Source of the DNA: Limiplasma sp031556335
GTDB taxonomy: Bacteria; Bacillota; Clostridia; Christensenellales; Aristaeellaceae
NCBI GenBank assembly: GCA_031556335.1
Contig: JAVBTE010000082.1
Span: forward strand, 1 to 16,029
Length of the DNA stretch: 16,029 nt
Reading direction: 5' to 3'
This document shows positions 1 through 7,413 of the stretch, piece by piece. Every line of letters begins with the position of its first letter. Positions within the stretch are counted from its first letter, which is position 1. A program made the translations under genes and the position numbers. The notes beneath the pieces are model-generated. The model searched no databases, had not been told where the DNA came from, and saw only the letters and a program-made list of their open reading frames with translations.

Positions 1-207
1 CTCCTGGGCCCTTTCCACCGGGGTGCGCAGGTCCATGATCCGGCTTAAACGGTATTCCCCGGCAAGCAGCTTCACATCCGCCTCCGTGGCCTCGGAAAGC
101 TTGCTGGACCGCAGCAGCAGCCCTTTTCGGATGACCCCGCCCCCCGCGGCAATGCCGCCCAAATCCCGAATGTTGTGTATCCCTTGCATCGGAAGCGCTC
201 TTTGCAT
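1..207 (-). CDS. Tyrosine-protein phosphatase-like protein, 5' part only (runs off left edge)
   Basis: The first 69 codons of a minus-strand gene are present and the frame is open to the edge. The N-terminal pattern (HNIRDLGGI at residues 11-19, then VIRKGLLLRSSKL and a later RIMDLR) is what I associate with the Pfam Y_phosphatase3 family, which dephosphorylates phosphotyrosine or related phosphomonoesters. The catalytic CxxxxxR loop would lie outside the window, so activity cannot be judged. I chose the ATG at 207 because AAAGGA sits about 8 bases upstream; an in-frame ATG at 189 has no comparable site. It starts 37 bases after the SpoIID/LytB-domain gene stops, with no terminator between, so the two are probably cotranscribed. 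The family call rests on recalled motifs and is fairly secure for the N-terminus. Confidence 0.7.
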   Translation of the reverse strand, partial: MQRALPMQGIHNIRDLGGIAAGGGVIRKGLLLRSSKLSEATEADVKLLAGEYRLSRIMDLRTPVERAQE

Positions 208-244
208 GCTGTTGTTCCTTTCGCCGTCCCCCAAGGGACCGTTT

Positions 245-2110
245 TTATTCCGCTTTCAGGAATTTTTCCATCACATAGCCTTCGACCACATCGGTTTTTA
301 CCTTTACCCAGCCCGCCTCCTGGCAGCGTTCCAGCACCAGCAGCGGCTGGTGCTTGTAAAGACGCATCAGTACCTCTCCGCTCATGTCCGGCGCGGCGCG
401 CAGGTTTAAGGTGGAATCGTCGTCGATGCCTGTGACCGTGGCGACCCACGCGCCCTTGGGCGTTTCCCCGGTAACGGGCATCAGCGTGGGGCGCGGCGTG
501 GGCGTGGGGGGCGGGCCGGGGGTGGCCAGCTCCTGGCTGTCCAGCAGGGGCAGCTCCGCATCCTGGTCCGGGAACTGTTTCAGCGCCATGCCGGGATAAT
601 AGAAGTGCAAAATATCCAGATAAGTCTTGCCGTACCGGGCGGCCATCCACTCCGCGCCCCGCTGGCTCATGCCCACGCCGTGGCCGTAGCGCCGGGCTTC
701 CACCGTGAAGCTGTTCGCCTTTTCCACCACGGTGAGCATTTCGTTGTCGTAGCCGTCGTTCAGGCCCAGGGCCAGGTTCTGTTCCACCGCCGGGAAAACG
801 TCCAAATCCAGCGTGACCGGCTCTTTCACCGCCTGAAACTCGCCATACACCGGCTCCGGCGTGGGGGCGGGGGTAGGCTCGGGGCTGGGCGTTATATCCG
901 AAAGGATGCCGCCGTCCTTTGGCGTGGGCGTGGGGGCCGGGGACGGCGTTGGGGTTTCAAACAGGAAAATCTCTTCCTGGTCCGCATCCGCCGCGCCTTG
1001 CCCCGCCGCCGGAACCACCGCGTCGGTTCGGGTTCTGCCGGAATACAGGAAGGTGATGTGGAATTTGGACATGAGCCTGGATGGATCGGGAAAGGCCGGG
1101 GTATCCACAGACAGGGCCTGCACCTCGTCCACCCGGAGGCTTTCCGGCGCGGGATCGTAGCCCTTCTTCACCAGCTCGTCCTTCAGGGCGTCCGCCAGCA
1201 GCTTTCGAAGGCCAAAGCCCACCGCCTCGTTTTTGCCCGGCTTTTTCTTGACGGTAAAGGTTTTCACAAGGCTCAGCGGGTTTTCCAGGTCGTAGGCGTC
1301 GTCGGCCGTTTGATAATAGCCATAGTCCCCGCCCCCGGTCCACACATGCTCCACCAGCTCCGTCTGGCCGCCGTTGCTGGCCCCGTAAAAGCATTGGGCC
1401 AGCTCATTTTTGTAAAACCCGCAAACGCCCCGGGTTTCCTCCACCGCCTGGTCGGCCCGTTCATAGCCCTTGACCCGGCCCTTAAACACCTGGTCGTTGG
1501 TGGTGTCCACCAAATCATAGGGCTTGGCGCTATCCTGCTTGCGCAGGGCATAGGTGCGGGCGGTGACCGCCTGGGCCTTTAAGGCCTCCAGGGGAAACTC
1601 GTTGCTCATTTCGTAGGGCACCACCCCGTGAAGATAGTCCTCCACATGGATGTGCAAAATGGGACGGATCACTTCCCCGTCCGCGTTCAGTTCCAGGTCG
1701 CCCTCATACAGCGCTTCCTGCCCCACCAGCCGAATGCCGTTTTCCGCACCATCGTCCGCCTGATAGCGGGTGAGGTACACGCCGGCCCCGGCGTTGAAGC
1801 TCATGCCCTGGTAATACACTTTCAGGGACCCCCCCGCCAGCATAAACGTGAGCTGGCTGCCCCGTTCAAAAATCATGCTGGCCTGTCCCTTGTTGCCAAG
1901 GCTGTAAATGCCGTCCAGCACGATGTCCATACGGTTGGTAATGCCAAGGCGGCTGAGCTGCACCCGCACAATTTGCGGCCGGGCCGCCGCCTTCTCAATG
2001 TCCGAAGGGGGGAGGTCCGCCTTGTTTGCCGCCGTGCCAAAGGGCAGCATCAAAAGGCACAGGCTAAGGGCCAGCCACCGCTTGTTCTTCCGGACGTGGA
2101 ACTCTTTCAT
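245..2110 (-). CDS. Secreted SpoIID/LytB-domain protein with Pro/Thr linkers and C-terminal SH3b domain
   Basis: A 621-residue protein. Residues 10-27 are a hydrophobic signal or anchor segment after a basic N-terminus, so it acts outside the membrane. SpoIID-family lytic transglycosylases cleave denuded peptidoglycan glycan strands during engulfment; LytB-type relatives act as amidase modifiers. Family hallmarks are E167 in VVPYEMSNEFPLEALKAQAV (163-182), the candidate catalytic Glu; FYGASNGGQTE (241-251); and GHGVGMSQRGA (476-486). Between the last two, Pro/Thr-rich runs at 387-398 and 408-420 interrupt the fold, and another at 531-542 precedes an SH3b-like domain (553-621, NLRAAP then EGYVMEKFL). 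Bacillus SpoIID is about 340 residues, so this is nearly twice as long. The ATG at 2110 follows GGAGG; an open frame extends to 2293 without such a site. It need not be the engulfment SpoIID itself. Confidence 0.87.
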   Translation of the reverse strand: MKEFHVRKNKRWLALSLCLLMLPFGTAANKADLPPSDIEKAAARPQIVRVQLSRLGITNRMDIVLDGIYSLGNKGQASMIFERGSQLTFMLAGGSLKVYYQGMSFNAGAGVYLTRYQADDGAENGIRLVGQEALYEGDLELNADGEVIRPILHIHVEDYLHGVVPYEMSNEFPLEALKAQAVTARTYALRKQDSAKPYDLVDTTNDQVFKGRVKGYERADQAVEETRGVCGFYKNELAQCFYGASNGGQTELVEHVWTGGGDYGYYQTADDAYDLENPLSLVKTFTVKKKPGKNEAVGFGLRKLLADALKDELVKKGYDPAPESLRVDEVQALSVDTPAFPDPSRLMSKFHITFLYSGRTRTDAVVPAAGQGAADADQEEIFLFETPTPSPAPTPTPKDGGILSDITPSPEPTPAPTPEPVYGEFQAVKEPVTLDLDVFPAVEQNLALGLNDGYDNEMLTVVEKANSFTVEARRYGHGVGMSQRGAEWMAARYGKTYLDILHFYYPGMALKQFPDQDAELPLLDSQELATPGPPPTPTPRPTLMPVTGETPKGAWVATVTGIDDDSTLNLRAAPDMSGEVLMRLYKHQPLLVLERCQEAGWVKVKTDVVEGYVMEKFLKAE

Positions 2111-2230
2111 GGAACGCCTCCTTTTTCCCTTTCCGCGCACAAAACCCCGACGGAAAGAAACGAACGGGCAACACGTCGCGTTGCGTTTTTTCCATTTTTT
2201 ACAAATCCCGCACCGCCCGCGTCTTTGCCT

Positions 2231-2259
2231 ATGGTACCATGCAGGGCAAAAAGTTGCAA
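2231..2259 (-). promoter_or_regulatory. Candidate sigma-A-like promoter for the SpoIID/LytB-domain gene
   Basis: On the minus strand, TTGCAA (2254-2259) and TACCAT (2231-2236) are separated by exactly 17 bases and lie about 120 bases before the gene start. Each box matches the consensus at four of six positions. The match is modest, and a sporulation sigma factor could use other sequences that I cannot recognise here. Confidence 0.35.
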
Positions 2260-2298
2260 GCGGCAGGGTTTTCCTTTTCCCGGGGGAGGGCAAAGATG

Positions 2299-2327
2299 AA
2301 AAAAAGAGGAACGCCTTTCCGCGTTCC
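2299..2327 (-). terminator. Rho-independent terminator after the ferritin-like gene
   Basis: Read on the minus strand, GGAACGC (2327-2321) and GCGTTCC (2314-2308) form a perfect 7-bp stem with a 6-base loop. It is followed by TC and seven T residues (2305-2299). It lies 38 bases past the ferritin-like stop codon and upstream of the SpoIID/LytB-domain promoter region, separating the two transcription units. Confidence 0.85.
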
Positions 2328-2365
2328 CCCGCTGTTTGGTTTTCGCTTAAAAAGCAATTCTCTTT

Positions 2366-3670
2366 TCAATAATGGGGTTGCTGCCCCGCCAGCCACGTTT
2401 TGGGCAGGTGCGGCGGAATCTGCGCACTGTGGGGTTTGCGGCCCACGTCGATGTCGTCTCCTGTCACATCCCGCAGCTGGACCACAGGATTCTCCCCCGT
2501 CTCAAACCGATAGTCCCGGCCCATCTGGTTGATGTGGTCCGTCACCACCGTATGGCTTGTTACCGCGTTCACGTCCCGGTTGACCACGCCCTGGTAGCGG
2601 AAGAAGTCCACATCCGGTTTCAGGTCGTCCACGCAGGCGTAGCTCTCCCGGCTGGCGGTCTGGCTCACCGTGCCCGCCAGCACGCCCCGCACGTAGGGAA
2701 TGTTGCTTTCCATGCGCAAAGGCTCCGGGAACGCACCGTCCCCCACCACCTGCTGGTATTCCTTGCCCTCCTCCTTTTGCAGCAGCTTCGCCGCCGCGTG
2801 AAGGTGGCTTAATTCCTGGCTGTATAGCCATTCCCACACCTTCTTGGTTTTCGGGCAGCTCTCGGTTTGCATGCAGGAGTAATACAAATAGCACTCGGTA
2901 TACTGGTGCATCAGCAGGCATTCCAGCCAGGTTGCGTTGGGGTCCATGAGGCTGCCGTAATGGGTTACGTGCTGTTCCTCGATCATGCCGATCTCCTGGT
3001 ACAGCTTACGGCCCCGGTCGTTTGGATAGGCCCCGCACACGTTCATGTAAAAGTTCATGGTTTGCTGCTCCGCCGCGGTGATGATGCCCACGCACAGCTT
3101 GGTTTGCAAATCGGCCGTATGGTTGTCGATGGGGCGCTTGATGTCGTCATAGGGATAGCGGTGCTCGGAAATGGTGGGCCGCCCGGGGGTCACCTCCGTA
3201 TACCGCCCCACCAGGTCCTCGGCGTGAACCCCTGTTTCCATATCCAAAAGCTCGGCGTAGCGGTACAGATGGTCGAAATCCTCCAGCAGGGCAAAGTCCA
3301 GCGCGCTTTTCACATAGGGGTCCGGTTCCCGCTTTGCCAGGTGGGCCGTCAGGTCCACCGCCACCTGCTCATAGCCGATGGTGTGTTCCAAAAGCGTTTC
3401 ATCCGTTGGTTTCAGGGCGCTGATCAGCTTTTGCTGCTGTTGTTCCAGCCTGCGGATCAGCGCCAGCTGCCGCCGGACATCGTTGTTTGCGCAGTGGCGT
3501 GAAAACTGATGGGTATACCAGTTTGCCTCAAACTCGGTTCCGTTCATCAGAATCACCCGGGTGCGGGTGTAGGGGTCCACCTCGTTTTTGCGGTAAGGGG
3601 CCGGGTACATCCCCGTCCAGTCCAGCAGGCAGTCGTCCAGCTTGCCCGCCTTCTCTTCAAATGGATTCAT
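2366..3670 (-). CDS. Ferritin-like, putative di-iron protein of unknown function
   Basis: A 434-residue protein with no signal peptide, predicted cytoplasmic and largely helical. Its core carries the classic four-helix di-iron arrangement: E201, then E231-x-x-H234, E259, and E286-x-x-H289, spaced about 28-30 residues apart as in rubrerythrin and ferritin-like folds. An additional helical section earlier (ALLEDFDHLYRYAELL, 127-142, plus E101) contains D131-x-x-H134 and may be a degenerate or second site. The last ~120 residues have no motif I recognise. No rubredoxin CxxC pair is visible, so a classical rubrerythrin is unlikely. I recall unnamed Clostridial relatives but no established reaction. 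The start is the ATG at 3670, with GGAG 7 bases upstream; a GTG two codons earlier is too close to that site. It appears monocistronic, diverging from the receiver/kinase unit. Confidence 0.75.
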   Translation of the reverse strand: MNPFEEKAGKLDDCLLDWTGMYPAPYRKNEVDPYTRTRVILMNGTEFEANWYTHQFSRHCANNDVRRQLALIRRLEQQQQKLISALKPTDETLLEHTIGYEQVAVDLTAHLAKREPDPYVKSALDFALLEDFDHLYRYAELLDMETGVHAEDLVGRYTEVTPGRPTISEHRYPYDDIKRPIDNHTADLQTKLCVGIITAAEQQTMNFYMNVCGAYPNDRGRKLYQEIGMIEEQHVTHYGSLMDPNATWLECLLMHQYTECYLYYSCMQTESCPKTKKVWEWLYSQELSHLHAAAKLLQKEEGKEYQQVVGDGAFPEPLRMESNIPYVRGVLAGTVSQTASRESYACVDDLKPDVDFFRYQGVVNRDVNAVTSHTVVTDHINQMGRDYRFETGENPVVQLRDVTGDDIDVGRKPHSAQIPPHLPKTWLAGQQPHY

Positions 3671-3786
3671 TGGCACACTCCTTTCTTCAGAAACCCTGGT
3701 GTTTCCGCCGGTAGTATGCGCTGTGGAGAAACATTCCAGTCATCATGCCGACATTTGGGGCATAAAAGGGAATCTGAGCTGCCAGC

Positions 3787-3815
3787 TTGTCTTTCCTTCA
3801 CAAATCCATTATAAT
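3787..3815 (+). promoter_or_regulatory. Promoter for the receiver/kinase operon
   Basis: TTGTCT (3787-3792) and a perfect TATAAT (3810-3815) are separated by 17 bases on the plus strand. This would give a 5' untranslated region of about 80 bases before the receiver gene at 3903. It lies in the 232-base divergent gap between the ferritin-like gene and the receiver gene. I saw no equally good promoter for the ferritin-like gene in that gap. Confidence 0.65.
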
Positions 3816-3902
3816 AGAAATTAATCATCCCCCGAGATCCTTACCGGAATCATTCGCCATCCATCAAAACCGCAAAAACCCATATTGGAAAGGAATGGAA
3901 GT

Positions 3903-4313
3903 ATGGCACAGTTGCCGGCAGAAACGCAAAAACACCTCCCGTTCGAGGGGGCGCATGCCTTGATCGTGGAAGACAACCCGTATGCCCTGGACATCATGTC
4001 CATCTATCTCAAGCGTCAGGGCATCTCCTCCGACGGCGCGGAAAACGGGAAAGAGGGCCTGGAAAAATACTTGAGCGGCCCTGAAAAGTACCAAATCGTT
4101 TTTATGGACTTGCAAATGCCGCTGGTCAACGGCTATGAGGCCACCCGAAAAATTCGGGAAAGCGGCTGCCCCGGCGCGGCGGAACTGCCCATTGTGGCCA
4201 TGTCTGGCGACCCGCTGGGCAATTTGTTCGAGCTGGGTTTCAGCAAGCAGCTGAAAAAGCCTTTTGCCATGGAGGATGTGTTCTCCATTCTCACTTCGTT
4301 TTTGGCGCCTTAA
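3903..4313 (+). CDS. Receiver-only (CheY-like) response regulator
   Basis: A 136-residue protein that is one receiver domain and little else. The acidic pair is E23-D24 (LIVEDN), the phosphoacceptor is D69 in VFMDLQMPLVNGYEATRKIR (66-85), the switch residue is S101 (AMSGD), and the invariant lysine is K119 in KKPF. No DNA-binding or other output domain follows, so it should work by protein-protein contact or in a phosphorelay. The sequence resembles the C-terminal receivers of hybrid kinases. The ATG at 3903 has AAGGA about 8 bases upstream; the open frame extends to a TTG at 3885 that would lie before that site. The sensor kinase begins 33 bases downstream, so they form a likely two-gene operon and probably a cognate pair, although that pairing is inference from position. 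Confidence 0.9.
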   Translation: MAQLPAETQKHLPFEGAHALIVEDNPYALDIMSIYLKRQGISSDGAENGKEGLEKYLSGPEKYQIVFMDLQMPLVNGYEATRKIRESGCPGAAELPIVAMSGDPLGNLFELGFSKQLKKPFAMEDVFSILTSFLAP

Positions 4314-4346
4314 TTTCGCAACCGCGTGGCGGAGGAGTGCTCATCC

Positions 4347-5714
4347 ATGTTTTCCGAATTTGCCTATTCCAGCCAAATGCAACTGCTGCTGGCTGCCGCT
4401 ACTTTTATCATCACGTTTTGCAACCTGTATCTGGTATCGCAGCTGATTCCCACCTTTTGCGACGTTCGGGCCACCATTCGCCAAAGGGCCCTGTTCGCTT
4501 TTATTACCGGTACCCTTTTGCATAATGTGTGGGTGTACAGCGTGTACCTGATTGGCGGCATGGTCTCTTTCACGCCGCTTGCTTTTGCGCTGGTGGTCAG
4601 CCCAAACCCGGTGATGGCGTTTTTGTATTACCTTGCCGCCGTCAAAATATTCAAGCTGCCCTCCATCCGCTCCATCAAAATGATGGGCTACGTCTATTTG
4701 TACTGGACGGTGAACAAATCCCTCTACCAGCTGTTTGGCGCGTATCTCTTCGTGCAAACAGGGCCGCGGTACAATTATCTGATGGATGCGGTGCAGGTGC
4801 TTTTTACGTTCTGCATTTTTTGCCCCGCCACCATCCTTTTGCGGCATTACGTTCGCAGGCACCGCATCAAGCTGATGTTTATGGAAAACGGCTTTTTTCA
4901 CCCCAGCAAAGAATTGCGCAGCTTTTTTATCCGAATCACCTTTATCTACATCATCTCCGTCACCACGCCCCTGGTGATTCCGGCGCCCGCCGTTTCCAGC
5001 GCTTTCTATACCGCCTTTTTGGTCATGTTCATCTGCATCAACATTTTTGTAGACCTGCACAACTATGACCAGCAGGTGGTCAGCAGCCAGCAGGTGCACA
5101 TCAGCGCACTGTTTAAGGGCCTGGAAGAATTCCGGGGGATCAAGCACGATTTTTATAATATTCTGCACACATACAGCGGCTATCTGGAACTGGGCGAATA
5201 TGAAAAGCTGAAAGCGTACCACGCCTCGGTGGTCAAGACCACCTCCCACGCGGGCACCATGCTGGACCTGGCCCGGCGCACCCCGGAAAACCCCATGCTG
5301 CTTTCCTTGCTGATGGATAAGCTGGTCGTGGCCGAAAACGCCAACGTCAAGATGATGATCTCCCTCAAGTGCGACCTGAAAGACTTCTACATCAATACCA
5401 TCGACTTTTGCCGCGTGCTGTCCTGCCTTTTGGACAACGCGGTGGAGGCCGCCGCGGAATCGGTGGAAAAGAGGATCTATTTTACCTGCGAAACCACGGA
5501 GACCCACTCCAAGCTGGTGATCATCACCAACACCACCGCCTCGCCCGTCAACATTGGCGCGGCCCAAAGCCACGGGGCCAGCAGCAAAACAGGCCACAGC
5601 GGCATTGGCCTGACCACCGTGCGCAACACCATGAACAAATATGGGAACTGCACCTTCCGCATCCAGTTTTTTAACGAGGAATTTTCCGCGTATATCGAAT
5701 TTCGGGAGCCCTAG
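4347..5714 (+). CDS. AgrC-like GHKL sensor histidine kinase with polytopic membrane N-terminus
   Basis: A 455-residue protein. Residues 10-240 contain about six hydrophobic segments (near 11-35, 48-70, 73-100, 112-136, 146-166, 195-235), a membrane sensor of the kind used by peptide-sensing kinases. The phosphoacceptor is H267 in GIKHDFYNIL (264-273), followed by GYLELGEYEKL, matching AgrC-type dimerisation helices. The ATP-binding part has the N box LLDNAVEAAAE (361-371, N364) and the G box GHSGIGLTTVRN (416-427). Such kinases usually pair with LytTR regulators; here the preceding neighbour is a receiver-only protein. GGAGGAG precedes the ATG at 4347; a GTG at 4326 overlaps that site and is rejected. 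The stop is 10 bases from the convergent aroQ stop with no terminator visible. The ligand is unknown and no propeptide gene is present in the window. Confidence 0.88.
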   Translation: MFSEFAYSSQMQLLLAAATFIITFCNLYLVSQLIPTFCDVRATIRQRALFAFITGTLLHNVWVYSVYLIGGMVSFTPLAFALVVSPNPVMAFLYYLAAVKIFKLPSIRSIKMMGYVYLYWTVNKSLYQLFGAYLFVQTGPRYNYLMDAVQVLFTFCIFCPATILLRHYVRRHRIKLMFMENGFFHPSKELRSFFIRITFIYIISVTTPLVIPAPAVSSAFYTAFLVMFICINIFVDLHNYDQQVVSSQQVHISALFKGLEEFRGIKHDFYNILHTYSGYLELGEYEKLKAYHASVVKTTSHAGTMLDLARRTPENPMLLSLLMDKLVVAENANVKMMISLKCDLKDFYINTIDFCRVLSCLLDNAVEAAAESVEKRIYFTCETTETHSKLVIITNTTASPVNIGAAQSHGASSKTGHSGIGLTTVRNTMNKYGNCTFRIQFFNEEFSAYIEFREP

Positions 5715-5724
5715 GCCCGGCCTC

Positions 5725-6165
5725 TCAGCCCGCGCCGTTTACAATCTCCTTCAAATGCAAAATCGCCCTTTCGTACCCCCCAAAGCCCAGCCCATAATAG
5801 GAGGCTACGCAGGCCTTTGCGGGGAAGCTTACGTGGCGAAAGCTTTCCCGCGCCATGATATCGCTGAGGTGCACCTCAATGGCCGGCAGGGCCACGGCCT
5901 TCAGCGCGTCCAAAATGGCGATGCTGGTGTGGGTATAGGCGGCGGGGTTGATGACGATGCCGTCCGCCGCGCCATAGGCGCTTTGGATGATGTCCACCAG
6001 CGCCCCCTCGTGGTTGCTTTGGAAGCACTCCGCCTGAATGCCTTCCCGCTGGCAAACCTGCCGGATAAAGGCCAGAAGCTGCTCGTAGGTTTCCGCGCCG
6101 TAAATGCTTTTTTCCCGGATGCCCAGCAGGTTCAAGTTGGGTCCGTTAATGACAAACAGCTTCAT
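5725..6165 (-). CDS. aroQ: Type II 3-dehydroquinate dehydratase
   Basis: A 146-residue protein, the normal length for the type II family. It dehydrates 3-dehydroquinate to 3-dehydroshikimate, the third step of the shikimate pathway, in the cytoplasm as a dodecamer. Visible signatures are INGPNLNLLGIRE at the N-terminus with R17, the catalytic Tyr22 in IYG, the SNHEG loop, NPAAYTHTS, and EVHLSD. The ATG at 6165 has GGAGG just upstream, and the gene overlaps the end of aroE-aroK by 20 bases, implying translational coupling. It is the last gene of the aromatic operon and ends 10 bases from the convergent sensor-kinase stop; no terminator hairpin with a U-run is evident there. Confidence 0.96.
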   Translation of the reverse strand: MKLFVINGPNLNLLGIREKSIYGAETYEQLLAFIRQVCQREGIQAECFQSNHEGALVDIIQSAYGAADGIVINPAAYTHTSIAILDALKAVALPAIEVHLSDIMARESFRHVSFPAKACVASYYGLGFGGYERAILHLKEIVNGAG

Positions 6166-7396
6166 CAAATGCCTCCTTCATCTTCCCTGCGCATTCCTCG
6201 ATCCCCGCCTCGTTTGCGATACAAACGTCCGCGCAGGCTTCATACAGGGGCTGCCGCAGCCGCCACATTTCGGCCAGGGCGGCCTGGTCCGTCGACAGGG
6301 GCCTGCCCGCCAGGGGCAGCAGGTTCACCGGCCTTGTGATGTGCACCACAAACCCGTTCATCCGAAGGTTTTGCCGGTTTTCCAAAGAAAGCACCGCGCC
6401 CCCTCCGGTCACCAGAATCTGTCCGCCCCGGCCGGAACAGCGGGCGATCTGCTTCGCTTCCCGCCTTCTGAACCCGGTTTCCCCTTCCCGCCGGAAAATT
6501 TCGGGAATGGTGTAGCCGGCGGTCTTTTCAATTTCCCGGTCCACATCCGTAAGGGGCAGATCCAAAAGCTGGCTCAGCCGCCTCCCCAGGGTGGTTTTGC
6601 CACAGCCGGGCATGCCCACCAGCACCAGGTTCATCACGCTTCGGCGCAGGGCCGCGTAGGCCTGCCGGGCCGTTTCCGACGGCACGGGCTGGCCCGAAAA
6701 CAGCTCCCGGGCGCGGGCCGCCTGGGCCACCAGCATGCTCAGGCCCCCTGCCCAGGGAATATGAAGCTCCTGGGCCTGCTGCAAAAGCCGTGTCCGCAGG
6801 GGATTGTACACCACATCCAGCACCCCCCGCAGGCCGGGAAACAGGCGCAAATCCAGGGGGGAGCCGGTCACCGCCGGGGCCATGCCCACCGGGGTGGTGT
6901 TCACCACAAACGCCGCGTCCTTGTGCCGGGAAAGGTTTTCGTAATTGTCCTCCCCCCCTCGGGACACCACGACGGCCTCGCCGCCCTGGGCCCGGATCAC
7001 CGCGCAGGCCGTGCGGCTGGTGCCGCCGCTTCCCAGCACCAGGGTCTTTTCCCCGGCAAACCGGACGCCCGCCTGCCTGGCCATTTCCTCAAAGCCGTAG
7101 GCGTCGGTGTTATCGCCAAACAGCGACCCGTCCGCCTGCCGCACAAGGGTATTGACGCTGCCAATCTCCCGGGCGGTATCGCTGAGCCGCGCGCAATAGG
7201 GCATGACGCTTTGCTTGTAGGGGATGGTCACGTTCAGCCCGGCGAAGCGGTCCTGCCGCAAAAAGCCGTCCAGCGCCTCGGGCTCTAGCGGAATCAGCGC
7301 ATAGCCCGGCCCGCCCAAAAGGGCGTGCAGCCGGGGCGAATGGCTGTGGCCCAGTTGCCGGCCAATCAGGCCATATGGTTGCTCTGTTTGGGTCAT
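6146..7396 (-). CDS. aroE-aroK: Bifunctional shikimate dehydrogenase / shikimate kinase fusion
   Basis: A 416-residue fusion of two consecutive pathway enzymes. Residues 1-252 are AroE, which reduces 3-dehydroshikimate with NADPH: GHSHSPRLHA substrate loop (16-25), catalytic K61 in NVTIPYK, D98 in GDNTDAYGF, nucleotide loop GSGGTSR (122-128), and GGLSMLVAQA (217-226). Residues 254-416 are AroK, which phosphorylates shikimate: P-loop GMPGCGKT (261-268), D284/D286, GETGFRRRE (305-313, R310), TGGG (330-333), lid R365 and R381 in LRQPLY. No stop, frameshift or long linker separates the halves, and both keep their catalytic residues, so both should be active. GGGGGAG precedes the ATG at 7396. It lies 17 bases after pheA and overlaps aroQ. 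Other shikimate enzymes are often separate proteins in Clostridia; this fusion may be lineage-restricted. Confidence 0.95.
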   Translation of the reverse strand: MTQTEQPYGLIGRQLGHSHSPRLHALLGGPGYALIPLEPEALDGFLRQDRFAGLNVTIPYKQSVMPYCARLSDTAREIGSVNTLVRQADGSLFGDNTDAYGFEEMARQAGVRFAGEKTLVLGSGGTSRTACAVIRAQGGEAVVVSRGGEDNYENLSRHKDAAFVVNTTPVGMAPAVTGSPLDLRLFPGLRGVLDVVYNPLRTRLLQQAQELHIPWAGGLSMLVAQAARARELFSGQPVPSETARQAYAALRRSVMNLVLVGMPGCGKTTLGRRLSQLLDLPLTDVDREIEKTAGYTIPEIFRREGETGFRRREAKQIARCSGRGGQILVTGGGAVLSLENRQNLRMNGFVVHITRPVNLLPLAGRPLSTDQAALAEMWRLRQPLYEACADVCIANEAGIEECAGKMKEAFDEAVCH

Positions 7397-7413
7397 GGCT
7401 CTCCCCCGCGATT

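Noticed and set aside
226..239. Terminator between the SpoIID/LytB-domain gene and the phosphatase gene
   Set aside because: GTCCC/GGGAC forms only a 5-bp stem with no following U-run, so it does not meet a terminator definition.
861..960. Repeat array or CRISPR-like periodic sequence of GGCGTGGGCGTG type
   Set aside because: It is the coding sequence of Pro/Thr-rich linkers in the SpoIID/LytB-domain protein, with no spacer-repeat structure.
605..1582. A 325-codon open frame on the plus strand opposite the SpoIID/LytB-domain gene
   Set aside because: It is antisense to a gene with clear family motifs, its translation is rich in His/Arg/Gly as expected for a GC-rich antisense frame, and no ribosome binding site or family signature is visible.
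2111..2293. Upstream extension of the SpoIID/LytB-domain gene by 61 codons
   Set aside because: The added stretch is Arg/Cys-rich, would precede the signal peptide, and lacks a ribosome binding site; GGAGG lies directly before the ATG at 2110.
5712..5727. Shared bidirectional terminator between the sensor kinase and aroQ
   Set aside because: Only 10 bases separate the stops. GC-rich short inversions occur there but no stem followed by a U-run on either strand.
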